From assembly GCA_944323875.1 (NCBI GenBank), contig CALUUH010000009.1:1-64000 (forward strand): a stretch of 64,000 nucleotides of DNA. Direction: 5' to 3'. Numbering within the stretch: position 1 is the first letter of the stretch; each line of letters begins with the position of its first letter. The stretch is from Candidatus Gastranaerophilales bacterium (lineage in GTDB: Bacteria; Cyanobacteriota; Vampirovibrionia; Gastranaerophilales; Gastranaerophilaceae). The notes below the pieces were generated by a model that made no database searches, had not been told where the DNA came from, and saw nothing but the letters and a program-made list of their open reading frames with translations. The translations under genes were made by a program, and so were the position numbers. This document shows positions 26,208-34,907 of the stretch, piece by piece.

Positions 26208-27662
26208 ATGAAAGTAGAAAAAGCAAATCTTAATCTTCAAGCAATGCCGGTACATAACAATAAAATACCGGTACAGAAAGGAAAATTATCCGGTTTATCC
26301 GACACAAGTTTTACCGGCAGATACACTTCTACTGATATTTATCAAGAGCTTATGCACTACATGCCGGGATCCGTTAAATTTATGATGAAGATCAAAGAAT
26401 GGACAGGTGAAGTTCAAAATATTGTTATTAATTCAGTCGGTACCGGATTAATTGCTCCGATATTCATCAAATATAATCCGTTATCCAAAACCGATGAAGA
26501 TACGAGAACATATTCAGCATGGAGACAACCTGTTTCTGCTGCACTTGCAATTTTAACTCAGGTAGGCGCAACTATTCCGTTTAACAATAAAGTAAACAAT
26601 ATGGCTCACCAAGGTAAATTGGGTCAGGATTACAACATGACTCCGTTTATGAACGACAAATATTTACAAAAACTTGTAAAACACCAGCATCCTGATTTTA
26701 CACCTGCTCAAATAGCTGAACGAGCCGCACAACTGAGAGATGAACAGTTTGATGAATTAATAAAAGACTTAAAAACCAAAAATACCGTAATGTTTATCGA
26801 AGACGGACAGCCTAACAAAGTTCCGATGAATCCTAAACGTTATCAGGAAACATTACTTAAAACAATAACGAATTTAATCAAAGAAGAAACTGCTGAAAAA
26901 AATAAAAGTAACGAAACAAAACGTGAATTCAGAATAAGAAGAAGTGAATATTACAGAACGCATCCTGAAAAAGCAAACGCGCATCTTGACTCTTTACTGG
27001 AAATTTTTAGTTCAGGAGATATTGAAAAAGTTAAAAAAGATCTTGCGACAAAAATCAGTCAGATGAAATCCCATAAAGAAGATAAAGAATTAATCCTCTT
27101 TACTAAAGAAATATTTAAACTGGGAAATAAATCTAATGATAACAAAACAATAAACAGTATGCGAGAAAAGGTTGAACGTGCCAAAGGCTATGTTCATGAC
27201 TACAGCGCAATGACAAGCAAAGAACAGGTTATTGAGCGTGTAAACCGCAGTATTGACGGCCGCGTAACCGATATTGATAAAGAACTTAAATTCTTTGATA
27301 AAGTCAAAGATGCAATATTGGAGAACAAAACTGTACACGAAATAGAAACAATGTTCAACGAAGAAATACTAACGAACAGACGACTTCAGGAAAAACCTGT
27401 AAAATTTGCAGAGCAGGTTGCTAAGCAATTAAAAAATCAAACAAAAAGCTGCATAAACGGATATAAACAGGTCGGCGGTATATTTGTTTCACTCGTTACC
27501 TTATTTATTTCTTGTCCGCTATTGAACTGGGTATATCCTAAATTTATGGCTGCAGTATTCCCTAATCTCTCAAACGGAAAACACGTCAAAGATACAACCA
27601 GCTTAATTCTGCAAGCAAGCAATCCGGCAGAATTTCAAAAGAAAGCTGAGGTGAAATCATGA
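26208..27662 (+). CDS. Large member of a coupled membrane-protein pair, unknown function
   Basis: The 484-residue protein is unrecognised by name. It opens with a polar leader containing SFTGRY (34-39), has two hydrophobic segments (about 71-90 and 108-125) around the motif KYNPLSKTDEDTRTYSAWRQP, a charged, helical, probably coiled middle (about 150-400), and a C-terminal helix pair (about 415-445, with FISCPLLNWVYPKFM). There is no signal peptide. Its stop overlaps the next ORF's start as ATGA, so the two products are probably partners. I believe similar proteins recur in Gastranaerophilales; that is recall, not a search. Confidence 0.7.
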   Translation: MKVEKANLNLQAMPVHNNKIPVQKGKLSGLSDTSFTGRYTSTDIYQELMHYMPGSVKFMMKIKEWTGEVQNIVINSVGTGLIAPIFIKYNPLSKTDEDTRTYSAWRQPVSAALAILTQVGATIPFNNKVNNMAHQGKLGQDYNMTPFMNDKYLQKLVKHQHPDFTPAQIAERAAQLRDEQFDELIKDLKTKNTVMFIEDGQPNKVPMNPKRYQETLLKTITNLIKEETAEKNKSNETKREFRIRRSEYYRTHPEKANAHLDSLLEIFSSGDIEKVKKDLATKISQMKSHKEDKELILFTKEIFKLGNKSNDNKTINSMREKVERAKGYVHDYSAMTSKEQVIERVNRSIDGRVTDIDKELKFFDKVKDAILENKTVHEIETMFNEEILTNRRLQEKPVKFAEQVAKQLKNQTKSCINGYKQVGGIFVSLVTLFISCPLLNWVYPKFMAAVFPNLSNGKHVKDTTSLILQASNPAEFQKKAEVKS

Positions 27663-28426
27663 TAAAAATTTCATCTATAACAAATGCTACAAAGCCATAT
27701 CTCAAGAAGTTTAACAATATCTGTGAAAAACCTTATAAAGCACTGGCTAATTTTAAAATCGGTAATCACAGACCAATGGATATCGTTAACGACAATTACA
27801 TTGCTGATAATACGAAATTCATTACCGGACTCGGAGTTGCATCCATCGTATTGAAAGACGGTGTCGGCTGCTATATGTATGTTACCCAGAGTTTGAATAA
27901 CAAAGAAATTCCGGAGGATAAACGTAAATTCGTTGCAGCCCTTGACCTTGCAAACGGCGGGTTAATGATATTATTACAACTGGCAATGTTCTTTACAATA
28001 TCTAATAAAAAAGTTCAGGAAAAGATGTTTAATACCTTCTTTGGCAAACACTTTGACAGAGCCGCATCAAAAGGATATCAGGCAATGCTTAAAAACAATG
28101 ATCTGCTCAAAGATATGAAAGGTTCTGACTTCCACCCTGTATTAAATCAGGCGAGAAAAGATGTAAAAGCAGCATTTGAAAACGTAACTTCTCTATTTGC
28201 AGCATCTGTTGTCGCAAAAAGAATGCTGGTACCGTTTATCGCAACTCCGCTGGCTGATAAAACAAAAGCCTGGATGAGCAGAAATGATAAACCGGTCGAA
28301 GTAAGCAAAGAAACACAAAACACTTACAATACTCAAAAAGCAGGTATTGACAACAAAGAATCTGAAAAGACACAGGATGTAAGTGAAAAAGGTAATCTTT
28401 TAGATAAATTTAAACCAAAACATTAA
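27659..28426 (+). CDS. Small member of a coupled membrane-protein pair, unknown function
   Basis: This 255-residue protein follows the previous gene with a 4-base overlap (ATGA). It has hydrophobic segments near 54-75 (FITGLGVASIVLKDGVGCYM), 92-112 and 175-195, separated by basic linkers, and a polar Lys/Thr/Asn-rich tail from about 210 that looks disordered. No domain is recognised. The topology mirrors that of its larger neighbour, suggesting a membrane complex. Confidence 0.7.
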   Translation: MIKISSITNATKPYLKKFNNICEKPYKALANFKIGNHRPMDIVNDNYIADNTKFITGLGVASIVLKDGVGCYMYVTQSLNNKEIPEDKRKFVAALDLANGGLMILLQLAMFFTISNKKVQEKMFNTFFGKHFDRAASKGYQAMLKNNDLLKDMKGSDFHPVLNQARKDVKAAFENVTSLFAASVVAKRMLVPFIATPLADKTKAWMSRNDKPVEVSKETQNTYNTQKAGIDNKESEKTQDVSEKGNLLDKFKPKH

Positions 28427-28447
28427 AATAAATGACTTTGAAAATAT

Positions 28448-28493
28448 AAAAAAATCAGCAACGTAATTTTTATTTTTGCGTTGCCGATTTTTT
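28448..28493. terminator. Bidirectional terminator between convergent genes
   Basis: An inverted repeat with GCAACG / CGTTGC at its core, extended by A7 on one side and T6 on the other (one mismatch), lies between the genes ending at 28426 (+) and 28517 (-). It gives T runs in both directions. Confidence 0.75.
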
Positions 28494-28516
28494 ATATTTG
28501 TATATCTGTGTACCGG

Positions 28517-28834
28517 TTATTTTAGTGCATCTTTTTGAGTTTGCAGTCTGTTCATCTTTATTTCACGAATCATATTTTTGAGCTGCTCAATTCTGTATTC
28601 CAATCTATCGCTTTGCGTATATAAAATATCCAAAACATTGAAGGATAAATTCTTCTTCGTCTGTATATATTGATTTATTTTATAGTGTTCAAGTTCTATA
28701 CGATTAATATCTTCCTGCAAAGCGGCTATTTTTGTCTTATCTTCTTTTGTCAATTTCAAAAGCGGCCCTTTATATTTGTTTGCCGGTATCAGTGCTCCAA
28801 AACTCATGGTATAATTTGTATTAGTTATCAGCAT
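28517..28834 (-). CDS. Small coiled-coil protein with an N-terminal S-F-G-A motif
   Basis: The start at 28834 (105 residues) is chosen because AAAGGA lies six bases upstream; a longer frame has no site. Residues 10-14 read MSFGA, the same S-F-x-[G/A] pattern seen near the N-termini of the proteins at 26208 and 54082. Residues 30-100 are a charged, heptad-like helix rich in Lys, Glu, Ile and Leu. No function is recognised. Confidence 0.65.
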   Translation of the reverse strand: MLITNTNYTMSFGALIPANKYKGPLLKLTKEDKTKIAALQEDINRIELEHYKINQYIQTKKNLSFNVLDILYTQSDRLEYRIEQLKNMIREIKMNRLQTQKDALK

Positions 28835-28922
28835 AATCGTCCTTTCTTGATTATAGAAAAACCCGACAAAATAAATTTTGCTATCAATTTTATGATATAA
28901 TCTAAACAAAACAGAGGTGACT

Positions 28923-29435
28923 ATGGCGAACAGGATTATAATATTTTCAGGTAAACAATATTCCGGTAAAGATACAGCGGCAAAAATTATGCTGGAAAAA
29001 ATGCCTGAATACAGACGCTGTGCAATGGGTGATATAATAAAACTTACTTATGGCAGACAAAAAGGATTAACTTACGACGAAATAGAAAAAAACAAAGCGA
29101 TTTACCGGCAGGATTTAATTAATTTAGGCAATTGGGGCCGTGAACAGTCACCTGATTACTGGCTGGAAAAAATCATTGAACAAGAAGGAAATATAATTGT
29201 AACTGACGTAAGGGTTCAGCACGAATATGATGTATTTAAAGCTGCCGGAGCAATAACAATAAGAGTTGAAGCTTCACGCGAAACACGTGCCAAAAGAGGT
29301 CAACTCATAGGTGAAAATGACATTACGGAAGTCGGGCTTGACAATGTAAAAGATTGGGATTACGTAATTGACAACAATGGCGATTATGAAAATCTTACAC
29401 GTCAGGTAGAAAAAATCATTGAGGATCTGAAATAA
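28923..29435 (+). CDS. P-loop nucleotide kinase (deoxynucleoside-monophosphate or dephospho-CoA kinase-like)
   Basis: The 170-residue protein starts with IIIFSGKQYSGKDTAAK, a P-loop of the GKxxSGKDT form used by phage T4 deoxynucleotide kinases and relatives. Later VTDVRVQHEYDVFKAAGAITIRVEA matches the strand-lid region of the same fold. It may phosphorylate a nucleotide or a related metabolite; the exact substrate is open. The ATG at 28923 has AGAGG five bases upstream and a TATAAT box lies about 25 bases before it. Confidence 0.75.
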   Translation: MANRIIIFSGKQYSGKDTAAKIMLEKMPEYRRCAMGDIIKLTYGRQKGLTYDEIEKNKAIYRQDLINLGNWGREQSPDYWLEKIIEQEGNIIVTDVRVQHEYDVFKAAGAITIRVEASRETRAKRGQLIGENDITEVGLDNVKDWDYVIDNNGDYENLTRQVEKIIEDLK

Positions 29436-29495
29436 CGGTGAACGGTGAATAGTGAAATGTGAACAGTGCATTACCTCAAAAGGTAATGAGAAATT
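29436..29495. repeat. Short repeat-derived stretch
   Basis: GTGAACGGTGAATAGTG-type units and an 8-bp perfect hairpin (CATTACCT / AGGTAATG) match the repeat families of the 8.4-8.8 and 44.9-45.3 kb blocks. Confidence 0.5.
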
Positions 29496-29516
29496 CTGCA
29501 CACAGCCTTCAATGTA

Positions 29517-29558
29517 TACAGTTCTTTGAGGAAGATCCTTCCCGGGTTCTGTATTTTT
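29517..29558 (+). terminator. Terminator of the nucleotide kinase gene
   Basis: Two nested stems (TACAG / CTGTA outside, GGAAG / CTTCC inside) are followed by T5. It lies after the repeat stretch that follows the kinase gene and just before the end of the convergent hydG. Confidence 0.5.
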
Positions 29559-29579
29559 GCGACCTTGCCCACTCATTTA

Positions 29580-30998
29580 CTAGAACTTATAATCCCGGCC
29601 GCCCTGCTCTATCTTTTTAAGGTCGTCGATTACAGTCTTTTTAATATTTTCATCTTCAATTTTTTCAACTTCTGCTGCTATTAATTTTTCTCCGATAGCT
29701 TTTGTTTCATCTGATGCGTAATCAACCAGATATTCTTTCAGGGTTAAGATAGCATTCGGATGACAGAAGTTGTGGATTTGCTGAGATTTACAAACCTCCA
29801 TAAATCTGTCGCCTGTTCGCCCGCTTCTATAACAAGCTGTACAGAAACTAGGAAGATACCCTAATTCCATAAGCCATTTTAAGACTTCATCAAGCGGACG
29901 TCTGTCTGAAATATCGAACTGTGCAGAATCTTCATCTTCCGGCATCGGGTTAAAATAGCCGCCTACACTGGTCTTAGAACCGCCGCTGATTTGAGAAACG
30001 CCCAGATGCAATAATTTCTTACGAACTTCTTCACTTTCACGTGTAGAAATTATCATGCCTGTATAAGGAACAGCTATTCTGATACACGCAACGATTTTGG
30101 CAAAAGTATCGTCATCAATGCCATTGTCAAAAGTTGACGGATCTATATCGTCAGCCTTACGGATACGCGGAACACTTATGGCATGAGGACCTACACCATA
30201 AGTTGCCTCAAGGTGTTCTGCATGCATTAACAGTGCGGAAAATTCATATCTGTACAGTTCCAGACCGAATAAAACACCTAAACTTACGTCATCAATTCCG
30301 GCCTGCATTGCTCTGTCCATTGCTTCCGTATGATATTTGTAATTATGTTTAGGGCCGGTCGGATGTAATCTTTCGTAAGTTTCCTTGTTATATGTTTCCT
30401 GAAACAGAATATACGTACCAATTCCGATATCGTGCAATTTCTTATAATTTTCTACTGTTGTTGCTGCAATGTTAACATTCACACGGCGGATTGACCCATT
30501 TTTGTGCTTAACACTGTAGATTGTTTTTATAGAGTCAAGAATATATTCAATCGGATTATTTACAGGATCTTCGCCTGCTTCTATGGCAATACGTTTATGC
30601 CCCATATCCTGTAATGCTTCGACTTCTTTTCTTATTTCCTCCTGAGTAAGTTTGCGGCGGGGAATATGTTTATTTTTTGCGTGATAAGGGCAATAAACAC
30701 AGCCGTTTACACAGTAATTTGAAAGATATAACGGAGCAAATAATACAATTCTGTTTCCGTAGTAATCCTGTTTTATTTTTTCTGCAAGCGCAAAAATTTC
30801 TTTGTTTTTTTCTTCAATATCACAGTCAAGCAATACGGCTGCTTCGCGGTGGGTTAAACCTTTGCCGAGTTTTGCTTTTGCTAAAATTTTGTCTATTACT
30901 TCTACATTATTTTTATTTTCTTCTGCGTATTTTAAAGAAGCCAACACTTCTTCATGGTCTATAAATTCTTCAGCCAGTTTTGATTTTGGATTATACAT
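29580..30998 (-). CDS. hydG: [FeFe]-hydrogenase maturation radical SAM enzyme HydG
   Basis: HydG cleaves tyrosine to provide CO and CN ligands for the hydrogenase H-cluster. The radical-SAM motif is CX3CX2C (C96, C100, C103 in CVNGCVYC), and the second-cluster motif near the C-terminus is exactly CX2CX22C (from FCTACYRSG), which separates HydG from ThiH. The start at 30998 (472 residues) has GGGGA eight bases upstream; a longer frame adds nine residues without support. HydE, HydF and a hydrogenase are not in the window. mnmA precedes it by 55 bases on the same strand. Confidence 0.95.
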   Translation of the reverse strand: MYNPKSKLAEEFIDHEEVLASLKYAEENKNNVEVIDKILAKAKLGKGLTHREAAVLLDCDIEEKNKEIFALAEKIKQDYYGNRIVLFAPLYLSNYCVNGCVYCPYHAKNKHIPRRKLTQEEIRKEVEALQDMGHKRIAIEAGEDPVNNPIEYILDSIKTIYSVKHKNGSIRRVNVNIAATTVENYKKLHDIGIGTYILFQETYNKETYERLHPTGPKHNYKYHTEAMDRAMQAGIDDVSLGVLFGLELYRYEFSALLMHAEHLEATYGVGPHAISVPRIRKADDIDPSTFDNGIDDDTFAKIVACIRIAVPYTGMIISTRESEEVRKKLLHLGVSQISGGSKTSVGGYFNPMPEDEDSAQFDISDRRPLDEVLKWLMELGYLPSFCTACYRSGRTGDRFMEVCKSQQIHNFCHPNAILTLKEYLVDYASDETKAIGEKLIAAEVEKIEDENIKKTVIDDLKKIEQGGRDYKF

Positions 30999-31053
30999 GA
31001 TATTTTCCCCTCTCTGTGCTACCATGATAAATCCGTAAAAAATAAATGTAAAG

Positions 31054-32106
31054 TTATCTGCAAATCCATCCGCCGCCTATCAAATGCAAATCGTTTATGT
31101 CGTAAATAACACATGCCTGCCCTGTTGTCACAGAATTTACAGGTTCATAAAATTCTACATCAACACAGTCACCGCAAATACAAACATGCGCTTTTTTCGG
31201 CTGCATATTATAGCGGATTTTCACCATTGCATCAAATTCTTTTTTGCTTAACGGATAAACAAGATTTAAGTCTTTTGCTTTTAAATTCGTCTTATAATTA
31301 TCTTCTTCACGTCCAAGATATACGATATTTTTAGCCGCATCAATATCTATAACATATAACGGATAAGGGGCTGCAATACCTATACCTTTGCGCTGACCGA
31401 TTGTATACTGATAACAGCCGTTATGTTCGCCCCATTTTTTTCCTGTCAAAATATCTATAAAATCACCGCGCTTTTCTCCGAGTTTATCCAGCAAATATTT
31501 TTTTGTTGTAAGCGGCTTGTGGATAAAACAAATATCCTGACTTTCTTTTGATGATTTTGGCGGAAGATCATATTCACAGGCAAGTTTTCTCACATCCTCT
31601 TTTTTATAGTCAGACAACGGGAAAACTGTTTTTGCTAACTGGTATTGTTTCAATCTGTATAGAAAATACAACTGGTCTTTGTGCTCATCACTTGCAGGAT
31701 AAAGTTTATAAACATTATCTGCAAATTTAATTTTTGCATAATGCCCTGTTGCATAAATATCCGCCCCCAGATCTTTTATGGCGTAGTCAAAAATATCGCC
31801 CCATTTTATAAACTGGTTGCATTTTATACATGGATTAGGGGTTTTTCCTTCTTCATAAGAAGTTTTGAAATAATTAATAACCTCTTTTTTAAATTTACCG
31901 GTCAAATCCAGAACAACATGCCTGATGCCTAATTTATCAGCGACATTTTTAGCATTCTGACAAATCATATCAGCATTTTCGGTATTAACCATTTTACCGG
32001 TAATCCCGATTACTTCATACCCTTGTTGTTGTAAAAGCAAAGCAGAAACAGAACTGTCAACTCCGCCGCTCAATGCAACTGCCGCAATTTTCTTCCTGTT
32101 TTCCAT
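31054..32106 (-). CDS. mnmA: tRNA-specific 2-thiouridylase
   Basis: The 350-residue enzyme adds sulfur to U34 of Lys, Glu and Gln tRNAs. It has the PP-loop SGGVDSS (13-19) and both catalytic cysteines: C93 in NPCIKCN and C193 in SQDICFI. The C-terminal beta-barrel region is present. It is divergent from glmU, with a 64-bp gap that must hold both promoters. Confidence 0.95.
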   Translation of the reverse strand: MENRKKIAAVALSGGVDSSVSALLLQQQGYEVIGITGKMVNTENADMICQNAKNVADKLGIRHVVLDLTGKFKKEVINYFKTSYEEGKTPNPCIKCNQFIKWGDIFDYAIKDLGADIYATGHYAKIKFADNVYKLYPASDEHKDQLYFLYRLKQYQLAKTVFPLSDYKKEDVRKLACEYDLPPKSSKESQDICFIHKPLTTKKYLLDKLGEKRGDFIDILTGKKWGEHNGCYQYTIGQRKGIGIAAPYPLYVIDIDAAKNIVYLGREEDNYKTNLKAKDLNLVYPLSKKEFDAMVKIRYNMQPKKAHVCICGDCVDVEFYEPVNSVTTGQACVIYDINDLHLIGGGWICR

Positions 32107-32170
32107 AACAACAAAATATCACAAAAACATTCTTGTGGTAAAATATTTTCAGGTAATTAAGGAGTCAATT

Positions 32171-33448
32171 ATGGAAATAAAATCAGTAATATTAGCAGCC
32201 GGCAAAGGCACAAGAATGAAATCCAACACACCAAAGGTTTTGCACAAAATCATGGATAAACCGCTTCTGGGGTATGTACTGGATAATGTAAAACCACTCG
32301 TCAATGAATCTTTTGTAATTGTGGGACACCATGCTGATAAGGTTACTGATTTTGTAGAAAAAAATTATCATTCTGCAAGAACGGTACTCCAGAGCCCTCA
32401 GCTTGGTACAGGACATGCCGTTTCTATGGTTTGCCCTTATCTGGAAAATTTTGACGGGCTTGTTATTATTCTTTGCGGCGATACTCCGCTCATAAGAGAA
32501 GCTACTCTGAAAAATTTTATTGAATATCACATTTCTTGCGGTTCTGATTTAACGGTTATGAGTGCTATTTTTGAAAACCCGACAAACTACGGCCGTATTA
32601 TCCGCGAAAAAGACAACTCTCTCAAATGTATTGTCGAAGAAAAAGATGCTGATGCCGAACAAAAAGCCGTAAAAGAAATCAATGCCGGAATTTATTGCGT
32701 TAACTGGAGAAAAATCAAACCTGCATTTTCACAGCTTACAAGCAACAATGCACAGGGTGAATACTATTTAACCGATATAATTTCCTGGGGTAAAAAGCAA
32801 AATCTGAATGTTAATGCATATATCTTAGAAAATAATGAAGAAATATACGGCATAAATTCACGTATGCAGCTTGCCGAAGCAGCAAAACTTATGAACGAAA
32901 GAAAGCTTGTTTCACTTATGGACAACGGTGTAACAATTGTTGATCCTGCAAGCACCTGGATATCAGAAGATACTGAAATAGGGCAGGATACAATTATTTA
33001 CCCTGCAACATACATAGAAGGTAAAAATATAATAGGCCGGAACTGTAAAATCGGCCCTTGCGCGCATTTAAGAGGTGGAGTTGAGATAGAGGACAACTGT
33101 AAAATAGGCAACTTTGTCGAAGTCAAAAAAGCAAAAATCGGTCATCATACAAATGCAGGCCATTTAAGCTATATCGGCGACAGCGAATTCGGTTCACACA
33201 TAAACATCGGTGCAGGAACGATTACAGCAAACTTTAATCCGCTGAACAATGTAAAAAGTAGAACCATTCTCGGTGACAATGTAAAAATCGGTTCAAATAC
33301 CGTTCTTGTTGCCCCGTTAGAAGTTAAAGAGGGCGCTAATATAGGTGCAGGAAGTGTTGTTACAAAAAATATTCCGGCATGGGCGCTCGGACTCACACGT
33401 GCTCCTTTAAAAATTCTGGAAAATTGGGTTAAAGGGAAAATCAACTAA
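32171..33448 (+). CDS. glmU: Bifunctional UDP-N-acetylglucosamine pyrophosphorylase / GlcN-1-P acetyltransferase
   Basis: I start at the ATG at 32171, which has GGAG six bases before it and gives 425 residues. The N-terminal half has LAAGKGTRMKS (8-18) and the Gly/Asn substrate residues of the uridyltransferase; the C-terminal half is a left-handed beta-helix with the catalytic His (H331 in AGHLSYIG). It makes UDP-GlcNAc for peptidoglycan and LPS. One oddity: the CoA-side loop normally written NYDG is NFNP here (354-357), and the protein is about 30 residues shorter than E. coli GlmU at its C-terminus. Confidence 0.93.
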   Translation: MEIKSVILAAGKGTRMKSNTPKVLHKIMDKPLLGYVLDNVKPLVNESFVIVGHHADKVTDFVEKNYHSARTVLQSPQLGTGHAVSMVCPYLENFDGLVIILCGDTPLIREATLKNFIEYHISCGSDLTVMSAIFENPTNYGRIIREKDNSLKCIVEEKDADAEQKAVKEINAGIYCVNWRKIKPAFSQLTSNNAQGEYYLTDIISWGKKQNLNVNAYILENNEEIYGINSRMQLAEAAKLMNERKLVSLMDNGVTIVDPASTWISEDTEIGQDTIIYPATYIEGKNIIGRNCKIGPCAHLRGGVEIEDNCKIGNFVEVKKAKIGHHTNAGHLSYIGDSEFGSHINIGAGTITANFNPLNNVKSRTILGDNVKIGSNTVLVAPLEVKEGANIGAGSVVTKNIPAWALGLTRAPLKILENWVKGKIN

Positions 33449-33449
33449 A

Positions 33450-34358
33450 CTATTTCCACCAACCATCTTTATACAACTTTAAGCCGCTCATCTCAAGAGC
33501 ATTGCCATCTTTGCAGCCAATAACAAGAGTCATTGTTTTTGCATCTTTGGCAATAATTTTTCCGGCCGGTGCTTTTACATCCGAAATTATTCTCAATTTA
33601 TACGGATTTGGAATAAAAAACTTATTTCCGATTGTCACGTAACACGGCAGCCATGGATGAAGCGCACGTATATGCGCATGCATTTCAAAGGCTGTTTTTT
33701 GTGTAAAATCCAGCATCATTTCGTCAGGCGAAATATGATGATAGTAGCTAGCGCGGCTTTCATCTTGAGGTATTGGCTTAATAATATCAAATTGCAGGCG
33801 TTTTAAAACTTCTGTTATCAAAATTCTTGCTGCAAAAACTGTTTTTTCTTTCAGTTCTTTTCCCGTGTCGCAAGGCAAAATATCGACTTTTTTCTGTGCA
33901 AGTATCGGGCCTGTGTCAAAGTTTTCATCAAGCAAATGAAAGGTGACGCCGGAATATTTTTCCAGATGTTTTATTGTCTGCAAATACGGATTAGGCCCTC
34001 TGTATGCAGGTAATAACGACGGATGAACATTAATACTTGCGATAACAGGAATGTCGTAAACAGATTTTTTAATCCGTTCATGCCAGGATCCGATAAACAT
34101 TACATCCGCATTTAATCTCAGCAATTCACGCCGAAAAGCTTCCAAATTGGCGGAACGGCATTTTATTTCATGTAATTTATATTGTTTTATTAGTGTTAAA
34201 TCATGCGAAGTCGTAAAAAAATCGTAAAAAAATAATTTTAAAGGAGAAAAACAGGTTTGTTCATATCTGAATACACCGACAATATCTGCTCCGGCCTCTA
34301 TTGCGCCTTCTATCAGATTTGCAAGCATTTCACCTTTTCCAAGTATAACGACTTTCAA
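33450..34358 (-). CDS. Formyltransferase family protein (methionyl-tRNA or sugar formyltransferase-like)
   Basis: The 302-residue protein has the formyltransferase catalytic triad: Asn and His in INVHPSLLPAYRG and Asp in ENFDTGPIL. A C-terminal domain of about 90 residues follows. HPSLLPAYRGPNP is closer to the wording in sugar N-formyltransferases and related enzymes than to typical Fmt (HASLLP RWRGA), so it may formylate a sugar nucleotide. It is downstream of smpB in a same-strand run, a location that does not settle the matter. Confidence 0.75.
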   Translation of the reverse strand: MKVVILGKGEMLANLIEGAIEAGADIVGVFRYEQTCFSPLKLFFYDFFTTSHDLTLIKQYKLHEIKCRSANLEAFRRELLRLNADVMFIGSWHERIKKSVYDIPVIASINVHPSLLPAYRGPNPYLQTIKHLEKYSGVTFHLLDENFDTGPILAQKKVDILPCDTGKELKEKTVFAARILITEVLKRLQFDIIKPIPQDESRASYYHHISPDEMMLDFTQKTAFEMHAHIRALHPWLPCYVTIGNKFFIPNPYKLRIISDVKAPAGKIIAKDAKTMTLVIGCKDGNALEMSGLKLYKDGWWK

Positions 34359-34425
34359 TATCCTGTGCCCCTGATTTTTACTTACTAAATATTTTATAAT
34401 TATATTTATCTTTTGGGCAAGTTTT

Positions 34426-34878
34426 TTACCATTTTATTTTTGATGCGCGATCTATTTCACGGTTAATTGTTTTCTTTGCAATATCATCCCGTTTGTCATG
34501 CAGCTTTTTACCTTTTGCAAGTCCTATTTCAACTTTTGCAAATCCTCTTGATATAAATACTTCCAGCGGCACAATTGTATAGTTATCTTTTTTAACTTTT
34601 GTGTGCATTTTAAGTATTTCTTTTTTTGTCAAAAGCAGTTTTCTTGTTCTATCGGCTTTGTGATTGTAACGGTTCCCCTGTTCGTACGGCGAAATATGAC
34701 AATTATAGAGAAAAATTTCACCGTCCTCAATTTTGCAAAAACTATCTTTTAAATTTATTGCGTTTTTACGTATTGATTTTATTTCTGTTCCGGTCAGCAC
34801 AATACCGGCTACATATTTTTCAAGTATTGTGTAGTCGTGAAAAGCTTTTCTGTTGGTTGTTACAATTTTTCGTTCCAT
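34426..34878 (-). CDS. smpB: SsrA-binding protein SmpB
   Basis: The 150-residue protein carries the standard SmpB core (NRKAFHDYTILEKYVAGIVLTGTEIKS and the basic C-terminal tail KLHDKRDDIAKK). It binds tmRNA for rescue of stalled ribosomes. The start at 34878 (MERKIV) matches the family; the longer frame adds six residues. The ssrA RNA is not in this window. Confidence 0.94.
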   Translation of the reverse strand: MERKIVTTNRKAFHDYTILEKYVAGIVLTGTEIKSIRKNAINLKDSFCKIEDGEIFLYNCHISPYEQGNRYNHKADRTRKLLLTKKEILKMHTKVKKDNYTIVPLEVFISRGFAKVEIGLAKGKKLHDKRDDIAKKTINREIDRASKIKW

Positions 34879-34907
34879 AAAACCATCATACCACAAACAA
34901 AAAACGC

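Noticed and set aside
28923-29435. Dephospho-CoA kinase (coaE) assignment
   Set aside because: P-loop wording (GKQYSGKDT) and the rest of the sequence fit phage-type deoxynucleotide kinases at least as well, so no gene symbol was given.
33450-34358. Firm assignment as fmt
   Set aside because: Catalytic residues match, but the HPSLLPAYRG segment and the absence of a def neighbour leave sugar formyltransferase equally likely.
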